From Anagrus nilaparvatae (taxonomy: Eukaryota; Arthropoda; Insecta; Hymenoptera; Mymaridae), in assembly GCA_022575985.1 (NCBI GenBank), contig JAKSXM010000228.1, forward strand, positions 186,001-250,000: DNA of 64,000 bases, given 5' to 3'. A program made the position numbers and the translations under genes. Below are positions 50,201 to 57,666 of this stretch, in pieces (within the stretch, counting starts at the first letter, position 1; each line of letters starts with the position of its first letter). A model generated the notes under the pieces. It ran no database searches. It was given only the letters and a program-made list of their open reading frames with translations, and was not told where the DNA came from.

Positions 50201-53200
50201 TTTCTGATAGGAAAAATTTAAATGCTTGTTTTACTTTATTTTGCTATTAATTGTTAAAATTCTAATTTTTTAGTTACATTTTGGATACAAAAAATTAAAA
50301 AGAAATAAGCAATAATGACCAAATACTACTTCTGAATTAATTTCTGAAGTTATACCTGAAAAGGGATCTCAGTTTGGGATAAACAAGCACGGGAGGGTTT
50401 TGAAGTGTGTTTACCCAGTAAAAATCTGGGACGAAGTCGGTGAAATCAAGGACGCAAAAGCTCTGGCACTAGTGTGAGCACTAGCTATAGATATGTGTTC
50501 ACGCTAGTGTCTAAAGTATTTCGTCCATAGTGCTTACAATATTTTTTGCCTATCTAAACGTAGAACGAGTGCAGAAAATTTTTTACAAAGTTTTACGCCC
50601 GTGAGGTCCAAAAAGATATAAGGTAGCTTTTAGCTTTTTAGATGCAATACCTAGTTTATGAATGACACATTTAAGTGCACACCATTAACATTTTTTTTTT
50701 GGGTTTTCGTTATGACGGGGGTAATTTCACATGTAGATCCAAAAGGAAAGCTTCAAACAACCGCTTTACCACTTCTTTATTCACTTCTCGAATCTAAAGA
50801 AAAAATTTCCTATCAAAAGGTTTTTGAAATTACATTATCATCTGTACGTAATTTAAATATTCAAGTAAGTACTCCAATCAACAATAATTACTGATTACGA
50901 GCACAGTATAATTCGTCCAGAATGTTTACCGTCGTATCCTATCTAAAGGATTACAAGTACAATACCGTGATCCAAATGATAGAAAGATCAAAGTAGCGAG
51001 CCATGTGATTTGCGCTTTGGCATTCATACCACAAAACTATGTGTAAGATACTTTTATAACCATCAAAGAAGAAATTCCAGAAGATTTAACTCCTAATTAT
51101 TTTGGAAAAAATTTAATACTTGGAAGGCCATTAGAGGGCAATATCGATATCGTATCGAAAAACGATACGCTATCGATACGATATCGATATCAAAAGGCTC
51201 GATATGTCGATAATATCGATATCGGTCTTCAAAAATTTTTTTTTTGTATAACAAACAATTCAATAAATTTGTATATTAATAATAATTTTTACTGATAAAT
51301 ATATATAAAAGAAAATTAGAATTCGCATATAAATTCACATAATTTAGATCTTTCCCAAGAATGATTATGGATTTTAATGATTCATCTTTCAACATTGTTC
51401 GTTTGACTATCATTGCTAAGGAGCCTACGGAAAAAAACCGTTCTATTGGGACTGAGGTAGCTAATGTTCTCAGTACATCTTTTGCCATGTTAGCCAAAGT
51501 TGGGTATATGGTTTCGTGTTTTCGCCACCATTCTAGAATATTTAAAGTTGTTGGTGCTCATGGTGCTTTTATATATTCATCCATCTCTTTACTAATCCAA
51601 TCATCGTCAAATGTACTTTTTTCATCAATGTAAATTGAGTTCACATTTAGAATCTTTTTTGTCCCCTTGTTTATCTTTTTAAATATGTAATAGTATATTT
51701 ACGGCTCGTGTCCAGAAAAGTAAAGAATGGCCCAAAGCGTACGTACATTACCTTCCGAGGCGAAGCCGAGATTTGGGGCGTAAAATCGAACAAATAATCA
51801 ATAAGGAACTTATTAACATGCATACGAATCTCACCAACACTTTTAAAAATGAAATTCGATGCAAATTAAATAATTGTAAAAAAATACTCTGGCCCAAAGC
51901 GCACGTACATTACCTTCCGAGGCGAAGCCGAGGATGGTAAACTGCGATTTGGGGCATTCTTTATTTATGGACAAGGGCTGTATAAAATTTTTCTGCGACA
52001 GTAGCGAGAAATATCTTCTGTCGTTCTTTCATGGCTACTGTACAGAAAAATATTTTTTGAGCCTTACTTTATTATTTTCACTATCAATTTAAGCCATTAT
52101 TAATTAATATTTAAGATAAACACAAAAATTTTGACAAAAAAATAAAAATAAAAAAAGAGTTTACGGCTTTATTGATAAACAAAAAAAATTAATAAAAAAA
52201 AAAGTAATTTAAAAATGTTAGAACTCGATATTTCGATATTGATACGATATTAAGGCTGGCGATATCGATACGATATTGAATAAAGCGATATTTTTCGATA
52301 TCGATACGATATTGTACTGATATTGTGGAACTCTATGTTTTACAAGGAACTGATTGAACTAACAACAATTCGGAGGCTTGGCATAATCGTATTGTATCCA
52401 AACTGTTATTGGAAAACATCATCCAAATTTATATGCGTTTTTGAGTGAGTTAAAAAAGGAACAAGCAGATACGGAGATTATGTTACGGAAATTACAACCA
52501 GGCGAACACGTTAAGAAGGGTGAAGATCCAAAGCGAAGATTAAAAGAACAAAGGCTGTGATTATTTGGAAAAAAACGATGTTACAACGTATTTGAAAAAT
52601 ATTGGCTATAATAAATTGTTTCTTAAAAATATTTTTGGTAAATATTTTAATAAATTGACCCCAAAAACTAAAAATAATTATTGACAAAACAATTTATTTT
52701 AAAAAATTTTTATAATTATATTAAAGCAAAAGATATTTTGTTTTTATTAATAACAATTACAACGCTGTAAGTATAGTGTTTACACTTGAAAAGCAATTAA
52801 AAACATACGTAATCTGAAGAAGAGAAGGGATGAATTACCGTGAAAGAATTATTTTGATAATATTTTTTTTTACTGATAAGATTTATCTAATTATAATAAC
52901 TACGCTAATATTACAAATTTCATATTAATTTTTTTTTTTAGTTTAATTTACCTAAAATCATGAAGATTTTACTTGCGTTTATATTTTACATTGCATTTTT
53001 CAACGTAAGTAAAACAAATTTTTTTTTAAATTTATTCATTTTCCTTGAGATTTAGACCACTGCTTTAAATAAGTAACCAAATCACAATGCGTTTTACTTC
53101 CTCACAAAAATTTTCCAATAGCTTATTTCAGTTTCTAAGTCTAAATAGGCATCACCTATAACTTTAAAATAACGATGCCATCGTGTAGTTTTCTGGAAAT

Positions 53201-56200
53201 ATTTATTTTTTTGGTACAATTTTTTAATTTTTGTCGTATAAATGTTCTCCCGACCTTGAATCTGTTTAAAATAATATATTTTTAGCAATATTGCAAGTTA
53301 ATCTTATCTCTATAATCTTAAAGTGTTCTTAATTTTTTAAAATCTTTACAGGCTTTAGCCTGGCGAGGGTGTATAATTTTTATAATAGAAAAAAAAGTCT
53401 TCTGAAGCTATTTTTTGCACACTTATTATTATTTTGCACATTATCCTATACTATGAAAGACTGGCATAGCATAATTAAAAGCATTAAAATTTAAAAACAG
53501 ACAAAATAATTTATAGTCTAAATTGATACTCCATATCTTTAAAAAATATTTTATAATTCATATTAATTATGTAAGCATTTTTAAAATAATATTTTTTCTA
53601 AACAGCAAGCTCATGCAAATCCAGAAACTGATAAATTAAAATCGGACATTTTTGCTGCTTTGGATAAATCAAAGAGTTTGATTGGTGAAGCAATACGAAA
53701 TGGAAGAAAATTTACACTGTCTATTTATGAAGATATTCGATTGATAGCTAATGATATTAATTTGAAAGCAGATTTAAGATTTAATCAAATAATGGATAAA
53801 GTAAGTTTATTTCGAGGTTTATTTATATGGTAAAAATGAATAAAAAAGACCCACAAAAAACTCAAAACCCAGAATTTAGACCCAACGCATACTACGTTTT
53901 TTGATGTTTTAAAATGGTATATAACAAGAAAAACGGTTTTGAATTGTTCAGTTTTCCCCAGTTGTCTCTTATAAAAAATCCCCGGCCTATGCAACTTCTT
54001 CAGAGGGTCGAAAATTCGTTTTTTAAAAAAATTCAAATTCAATTTAACTTTCTGTCTTTAAGTTAAGTTGAAAGGAAGATGAGATTAAAAAAACGAATGT
54101 TTGATGCCTCAGAGGCGGGTTCAGAGCTAACATAAGAATTAAAATTAATTTTAGTCTTAGTACACCTAAAAATTTATCCTTCAGGTGGGCTGAGGGCTAA
54201 AATGGGGATTGAAATTAGTTTTCACAAATATCTTCAATTTCAGTACAATAACATTTTTGCATTAAATTTGAAATTTATAAAAAATCATTCACTAATAAAT
54301 AATTATGTTCAAGGCAATAGAAAAATATCATGATATGGATCAACAGGCTAAGCTTCTAAAACTTGATACAGGCAGTTGCACTAACGAAATAAAAGATTAT
54401 CAAGATAGAATTACTCATACAAAAAATGTTGTTAAAACTTGCACAGATGAATATATTCAAAAAGTAAAAACAGTTCTTGAGAAAATTGATGCTTTTAAAT
54501 TACCTACTAGTCAGGCAATAGAGGCGTTAAGACAAGAAGCAAATGATTGTGGAAAAAATACTGCTGATACTATTGCTGCTTTATGCTTAGAAAAAGTAAG
54601 TACAATTAACATTACAACCAGATTGAAAATTTTTAAATTGTATTTAATTAATTTAATTAATCTTTTATCATTTTAAGGTCTATAAAAAGGCACTGAATTA
54701 TCTCGAAAAAGATACACCTTTTATTAGATCAACTACGTATCTTTATAGACATCAAATATTAACAGCTACAAATGATATATCTGAATGCTATCCCAGGATA
54801 GCTATAACAATGCTTGATCGAACAGTTACGATTGCTGGAAAATTAGTATCTGAATGTTTAAAGGCTTTGATTAATCAATCAAAGAGTTAATTCTAATTGA
54901 GATTTTAAATATAATAATATGAAAATAAATACTAATACAAATTATTTTCAATAACCCAATGAATTTTTAACTCTCCAAATGATTTTCCTAAATCGAGCCT
55001 ATAAAAATGATTGTAAAAAAGCGATTTTTATTCAAAAAGCGTCAAAAAATTTCAAAATATATTTTTTTCATCCACAGGTATGATAAAATTTTGCAAAGAA
55101 AATCAGCCTAGTTATTAAATTCCTTGGGCTAAAATTAAAGGTATATTGACGATATATGAATTCAAACTGAAAATTTCCTATTGGTTTTAAAACCAAAAGT
55201 GTATCTTTTTTGGAGAATCTAAAAAATTAATAGTAAAATTTGTCTAAAAATAAAAAAATAAAATATATTTGACTCGATATTTGATAAACTTCAGATGGTT
55301 GAATTTTGTAAAAATATTCTTTATGGAATTCAGGTTGTTGAATGTTTTGTAAAAATATGGATATTGTTATTAGAATTCGTTATTAAGTACTGCCCTGCTG
55401 TACTAAGCAATTATCTCCATACCGCCGTTTACCCGCGCTTCTTTATCACTTATGTGATTAGATAAAGGGCGCGGGTAAACGGCGGTATGGAGTGAGATTG
55501 CTTAGGACAGAAGAGCAGTACTTAATTACGAATTCTAATAACAATATCCATATTTTTACAAAACATTCAACAACCTGAATTCCATAAAGAATATTTTATT
55601 TTTGCGAGATTTTTGGGCAAATTTTAGTCGATTCTCCAACAGGGTTTATACCAAAATTTATACCTTATAAATTTATTTATTAGCTTTAAAAAAATATAAT
55701 CAACACGTATATTTGAAAAAAATAAATTAGGGTTTGAAGTTCACTTTTACTGAGTTTTTTTAACCAAAAAATTTTTACATCAGTTGGGCACTTTTTGCGC
55801 AAGTATCGACAGGACACTTTTTTTTTCGATAAATTATTTCAGAAACACTGTAACAGAAAATTGTCATTACAAATAAATAAAAAAAAAATGATATAACTTT
55901 TCACATAAATATCATAATATATAATTCATTCCTCTGGGAAATAAGTACTATAAGCACGCATAAAAGAAACATAAAAGAGGCTAATCTTCAAAACAGTGTA
56001 CCTCAGAGAGGACAGTCACCGCAATTTTTATAAATATAATATATTATATATGCATATATATAATAACCCTCCGACTTAAAAATACGGGAAGAATCCGCAA
56101 GCTCGCTCTCTATTTTAGCATCACTGATGACGTCATTAACGCGCTCGTTTCCGCAACTATAAATTTTCCGGTTCAATCGCACACTATTTTGTATATATCA

Positions 56201-57666
56201 TATCATTTTAACCACGTGTTTCTTCTTTTTTTTCCATTTACCAAAAAATTTTTTTTTAATTCAAAAATTTGATTATTCAAAACCTGTTACCCAAAAAAGC
56301 TTAAATTACAAAAATTATTGAAAAATTTTTCAATTACATAATTTTAACCAAAAATTTTCAAATATAATAAAAAAAATTTTTTTCAACTACATTTATTTTT
56401 TATTTTGATTTGTTTAATTTATTAGATACACAGGTTTGTCTATAATTATAACGTTATTGAGAACAAACAAAAATAAAATTATATACATATATGCATCAAT
56501 ACACATATACATACACATTTAAAAAATTGGTATTATATTATAAAAAAGATCAGATCAAACAAACTAAAATAATCATCATTAAAATTAATAAACTAATATT
56601 TTAATTTCCTTCAAATAAAAACCAAAAATTTTTTAAATCAGATTCAAAATTTAAAATATACACTAAGACATGTTGCATACAATGTATGTTTAAAAATTGA
56701 TTAATTGTTTTTAAGCCAAGAAAAAAAAAATTCATTGTTTTTTTTATTTTGACACATGCGTTTTTTTTTGTATATATCACGTGATTAAATGATAATAAAT
56801 ATTATTGATATAAAATTTTTAAAAAAACTTACTTCAGCAATAGCAGATGCAGCAAAATCATTTAATGATTCGATCCAAATTTGTAATAATTCTTCAAGTG
56901 CAATATTATCAGTGTATAACCAAATAATCATTTCATTAGTCCATCTAACAGCATCAACATCAGCACCAGTAGCAATAGGCAATTGTAAAGTATGATGTTT
57001 TGTTTTAGGGTAAATAGGTCCAGAATTTTTCCTTGTTATTTTTTTTCTATTTGGTGGTGTTGGTGGTACATAATTTCCCATACCAGTTGATACTTGTTGT
57101 ATATTTCTGTGTCTTAATTGTTGTTGATTTTGTTGTAAAAATTGTGTTTGTGAATAATTTTGTTGTGATACCGAAGACGATGTATTATGTTGATGCGATC
57201 TTGATCTAGCAACAGCAGCAGCAACACCTGATGCTGCAGCACCAGCACCTAACAATACTGCACCTTCACCAATTAAATGTAATCCAAGTGCTGTCGTATG
57301 TGGTTCTTTATTCGTTTGTTGACTTATTATTTTATTATTATTTTGTTGTTGATTGTGTTTTTGATTTAAAGATGACGATGACGATGATGTTGTTATTGTT
57401 GACGATGATTGTGTTAATCGCGCACGTTCTCTTGGTACTATAAATTTTTCATATATAAATTTACCAACACATAATACTGCTAAACCAAATAACATCCAAC
57501 CAAATACAAGCATAGACAATGTATCCATGGTCGTCTCGGCGGATGATGAATCGAAACTACATATCAAATCATCCACCCTCTCGGCTAAATCGTCTGCCAT
57601 ATTGCCCCATCCGTTACTCAAACTCGAGAGCCAAGTCCAATTCTTCGATATAGAAGACGAAGGCAT
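32240..57666 (-). CDS. SMP-C2-C1 lipid-transfer-like membrane protein (C2CD2/TMEM24-related)
   Basis: The sixteen exons are 57666-56833, 38978-38883, 38809-38630, 38565-38353, 36353-36115, 36041-35849, 35779-35584, 34613-34519, 34417-34394 (24-nt microexon), 34122-34081, 33980-33905, 33846-33679, 33616-33490, 33429-33322, 33257-33105 and 32297-32240. Phases agree throughout; about 933 aa. A membrane segment lies at residues 49-70, followed by a low-complexity Ser/Gln linker. An SMP domain begins near 235 (W-I-E-S-L-N-D) and runs through exon 4 (to about 441). A C2 domain covers about 455-585. A polybasic Arg/Lys/Ser stretch follows at 730-757. A complete C1 finger spans 855-905 with H-x12-C-x2-C-x14-C-x2-C-x4-H-x2-C-x7-C. 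SMP proteins move lipids at ER contact sites. Membrane tail, SMP, C2 and basic patch fit C2CD2/TMEM24; the C1 domain is not in the mammalian members I know. The exon-4 donor could be 38359 instead of 38353. Confidence 0.8.
36762..36833 (-). tRNA. tRNA-Thr (anticodon UGU), copy 1
   Basis: Read on the minus strand this folds as a 72-nt cloverleaf. The acceptor GCCTCTA pairs with TGGAGGC (one G-U), D arm GCTC/GAGC, anticodon stem CTGGT/ACCAG with loop CTTGTAA (anticodon TGT), and T arm GAGAG/CTCTC with loop TTCAATT. A long T run follows at once and would terminate Pol III. It lies in intron 4 of the SMP gene, on the same strand, and is identical to the copy at 37888-37959. Confidence 0.95.
37298..37520. 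repeat. R1-family repeat between the two tRNA genes
   Basis: This contains ATTACGACCCATGGCCAGAA, the AATCGCATGTAA.. core, GTGAAGCCGAG and CGTATAAGATTTTTCTGCG. It resembles the copy at 14760-14960. The 81-codon frame across it is not a gene. Confidence 0.6.
37888..37959 (-). tRNA. tRNA-Thr (anticodon UGU), copy 2
   Basis: The 72 bases are identical to copy 1, with the same T-run terminator. Flanks are similar only in the T-rich 3' side. The two genes lie 1.1 kb apart, separated by an R1-family repeat, and look like a local duplication. Both appear functional by structure. Confidence 0.95.
39191..39367. mobile_element. Diverged MITE of the GGTGTGCGG family
   Basis: The ends GGTGTGCGTGATTAACCGAA and TTTGGGTAACCGCACACC are inverted and related to the termini at 7022-7256. 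It lies in intron 1 of the SMP gene. Confidence 0.55.
39423..39559. mobile_element. Small palindromic MITE, 137 bp
   Basis: The ends TAAGGCTGAGTCCAGA and TCTGGACTCAGCCTTA are inverted. The arms continue with the words for GCGATACGCATGCGA.. / ..TCGCATGCGAAACGCGC and AAAGCGTGCG / CGCACGCTTT. It is more GC-rich than its context and has no coding capacity. Confidence 0.75.
39680..39770. repeat. Repeat fragment with inverted partner at 46262-46350
   Basis: The words for GCATCCAAAAAGTTATCAAA, TTCCCGTTAGAATTAGAC and CCACG..AGCCCCCGAAACC recur as reverse complement at about 46262-46350. The two copies sit just outside the left ends of duplicated gene units A and B, in opposite orientation. Confidence 0.6.
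40385..40492 (+). promoter_or_regulatory. Conserved GATA-rich promoter of secreted gene A
   Basis: The block upstream of the ATG is shared with genes B and C. It contains TTATCT (complement AGATAA) at about 40405-40411 and CGATAAGATATATC with GATAAG at 40431-40436, followed by ACACCAATATTAC. WGATAR sites close to the start suggest GATA-factor control, as in fat body, gut or blood cells of insects. That tissue inference is untested. Confidence 0.5.
40493..42464 (+). CDS. Secreted six-cysteine helical protein, copy A
   Basis: The four exons are 40493-40540, 41629-41823, 41895-42176 and 42252-42464 (stop TAA), all phase 0, giving 245 aa. Exon 1 encodes only the signal peptide core, M-M-K-I-I-L-A-L-I-C-Y-I-V-F-S-T; B and C have just the second Met. 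Exon 2 starts Q-A-H-A-N-P, a likely cleavage region. The mature part is charged and predicted helical, with six cysteines shared with copy C (four in exon 3: S-C-T, T-C-T, N-C-G, L-C-L; two in exon 4: D-C-Y, N-C-L). No transmembrane segment or catalytic motif is visible. I do not recognise the family; a distant resemblance to insect TsetseEP/DUF725-type proteins is possible but weak. It lies antisense inside intron 1 of the SMP gene. An AATAAA is at 42501-42506. Confidence 0.82.
42557..44752. mobile_element. 2.2-kb foldback element with AGATCTC-repeat ends
   Basis: Long inverted arms of about 700 bp (42557-43271 and 44068-44752) begin CCCGACGAATTGTCCTGAG. They continue into about 12 tandem, partly palindromic AGATCTC/GAGATCT units before unique sequence. 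The central 0.8 kb holds an R1-family fragment (43556-43660). The element sits directly downstream of gene A and is missing at the homologous site after gene B (about 49910), which gives the empty site. No transposase is present. The type is uncertain; a Foldback-like or large MITE class is likely. Confidence 0.85.
43556..43660. repeat. R1-family fragment inside the foldback element
   Basis: The words CCCAGAAAAGTAAAGAATG, CCCAAATCGCACGTAAATT and GACCCAGGGTCATATACGA match the other R1 copies. It lies in the loop of the foldback, so it is either an insertion into it or captured sequence. Confidence 0.6.
44791..45747. mobile_element. Palindromic 0.95-kb element with AGTATAGGCCTG ends
   Basis: The inverted arms run from AGTATAGGCCTGGAGCATGG and from the complement of the right end CCATGCTTCAGGCCTATACT; they are near-identical over more than 400 bases each. 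TTA lies on both sides (TTA-T on the left, G-TTAA on the right), suggesting a TTA or TTAA target. The homologous site after gene B lacks it. A piggyBac-like or PIF-like MITE are both possible. Confidence 0.8.
45748..46020 (+). repeat. Right part of duplication unit A
   Basis: Homologous to 49955-50170 behind gene B; both end with AAAATACGTA.CACAAAATTTC and GCCCTCTACCTCTATTGTAA. It marks the downstream limit of the A/B segmental duplication. Confidence 0.7.
46021..47127. other. Gene-free spacer and left part of duplication unit B
   Basis: From about 46410 the sequence follows 40005 onward in direct orientation (shared AAAAAGCTATAAA.AAGAGGA, CAGTTGATCAAAGTAAA and ACCAAATTTAATAATACTCT), placing the left edge of the A/B duplication. 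No gene is present. Confidence 0.5.
47128..47241 (+). promoter_or_regulatory. Conserved GATA-rich promoter of secreted gene B
   Basis: Nearly identical to the A promoter: TTATCT at about 47152-47157 and GATAAG at 47177-47182, followed by ACACCAATATTAC. Confidence 0.5.
47242..49834 (+). CDS. Secreted six-cysteine protein, copy B, with damaged exon 2
   Basis: Exon 1 is 47242-47286 (M-K-I-L-L-A-L-I-Y-Y-I-V-F-C-A), exon 3 is 49272-49553, and exon 4 is 49622-49834 with stop TAA. Exon 2 has lost its usual acceptor and first 27 codons compared with A and C. What remains, to 49200, keeps frame. A usable acceptor may be the TCTAAG directly before 49075, which would join exon 1 in phase 0 and give about 221 aa. 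All six mature cysteines are kept, exons 3-4 have no stop, and most changes from A are conservative. It may be a functional shortened gene or a recent pseudogene. Intron 1 contains two MITEs absent from A. AATAAA at 49879-49884. Confidence 0.65.
47340..47772. mobile_element. PIF/Harbinger-like MITE with TTA duplication
   Basis: A 433-bp palindromic element has ends GGGTGAATTTAGATG / CATCTAAATTCACCC and exact TTA direct repeats on both sides (47337-47339, 47773-47775). A 3-bp TTA/TAA target is the PIF/Harbinger hallmark. It lies in intron 1 of secreted gene B and is absent from gene A. The 87-codon minus frame within it is not a gene. Confidence 0.85.
47809..48290. mobile_element. MITE with CAGTGAAGC ends and TAATAA duplication
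   Basis: A 482-bp palindromic element begins CAGTGAAGCCACACTAT and ends ATAGTGTAGCTTCACTG, with TAATAA on both sides (47803-47808, 48291-48296). It sits 36 bases from the previous MITE in intron 1 of gene B. The homologous place in gene A (about 40590) is uninterrupted. Confidence 0.8.
50171..50650. repeat. Retroelement-like repeat, inverted partner of 21475-21570
   Basis: About 50340-50440 is the reverse complement of part of the GC-rich repeat at 21328-21680 (shared GAAGTTATACCTGAAAAGGG, TTTGGGA.AAACAAGC and CCAGTAAAAAT). The following bases to about 50600 are GC-richer and probably belong to the same element. No gene. Confidence 0.5.
51310..51642 (-). pseudogene. hAT transposase C-terminal dimerisation region, broken
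   Basis: Minus-strand translation gives W-W-R-K-H-E...Y-P-T-L-A-N-M-A-K-D-V-L and then A-T-S-V-P-I-E-R-F-F-S, the signature of the hAT dimerisation domain (W-W..YP.L..MA.D.L..ATS..ER.FS). An in-frame TGA lies upstream of the W-W and no catalytic part remains. Plus-strand frames here are shadows. Confidence 0.75.
51703..51971. repeat. R1-family element inside the hAT remnant
   Basis: It starts ACGGCTCGTGTCCAGAAAAG and ends GGACAAGGGC(TG)T, close to the complete R1 copy at 17549-17667. It contains the CGTACATTACCTTCCGAGGC core twice, so it looks like two R1 parts joined around an AT-rich insert. Confidence 0.6.
52826..52959 (+). promoter_or_regulatory. GATA-containing promoter of secreted gene C
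   Basis: A diverged version of the A/B promoter block: it keeps TGATAAGATTTATC (GATAAG at 52876-52881), a TGATAA near 52854, and an ACGCTAATATTAC counterpart, but has extra T-runs before the coding start. Confidence 0.45.
52960..54890 (+). CDS. Secreted six-cysteine helical protein, copy C
   Basis: Exons are 52960-53004, 53606-53800, 54314-54595 and 54678-54890 (stop TAA), all phase 0; 244 aa. The signal peptide is M-K-I-L-L-A-F-I-F-Y-I-A-F-F-N and exon 2 again starts Q-A-H-A-N-P. All six cysteines align with A and B. This is the most divergent copy: exon 3 begins A-I-E-K-Y-H-D instead of V-N-E-R-H-H-N. Exon 2 is complete here, showing that the shortened exon 2 of B is a derived loss. The A/B flanking sequences do not extend to C, so C comes from an older duplication. 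AATAAA at 54924-54929. Function unknown; extracellular by signal peptide. Confidence 0.82.
54930..56832. other. Gene-free part of SMP intron 1 with large palindrome
   Basis: No gene. It holds the palindrome listed at 55311-55597; weaker inverted similarity extends outward (about 55180-55680). A slightly GC-richer segment at 56090-56180 includes GATGACGTCATTAACGCGCT, with a TGACGTCA CRE-type octamer, which could be an enhancer or internal promoter of the host gene. Confidence 0.4.
55311..55597. repeat. Palindrome with GC-rich hairpin core
   Basis: Arms AAAATATTCTTTATGGAATT and the complement bound 287 bp. The core CCATACCGCCGTTTACCCGC / GCGGGTAAACGGCGGTATGG is perfectly inverted around a 30-base loop. 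A related half, CCGTTTACCCGCGCTT, lies at 39898-39913. Probably a MITE. Confidence 0.75.

Larger units (their letters stand above)
51130..52320. mobile_element. hAT-related remnant inserted in the MULE pseudogene
   Basis: Both edges are dense in ATCGATACGATATCGATA words (51142-51225 and 52228-52318), like subterminal hAT repeats. The left half holds a minus-strand hAT C-terminal domain, and an R1-family element occupies 51703-51971. The exact ends and target duplication are not clear. Confidence 0.6.
50640..52620 (+). pseudogene. Decayed MULE-type transposase, split by a hAT remnant
   Basis: A frame at 50658-50894 contains P-L-L-Y-S-L-L-E-S-K-E-K..Y-Q-K-V-F-E, like the MULE transposase core segment V-P-L-(V/L)-Y-x-L-L. 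After a gap, 50945-51110 reads the G-L-Q-V-Q-Y...A-L-A-F-I-P-Q-N-Y-V segment with one stop. The frame breaks off at about 51130 and resumes at 52330-52560 with N-S-E-A-W-H-N-R and G-K-H-H-P-N-L-Y-A-F-L (typical MULE C-terminus) in shifted frames. Several stops and frameshifts show it is dead. The interruption is another transposon. Confidence 0.65.

Noticed and set aside
57231..57443. Plus-strand frames opposite exon 1 of the SMP gene
   Set aside because: Antisense shadows of Ser/Gln-rich coding repeats.
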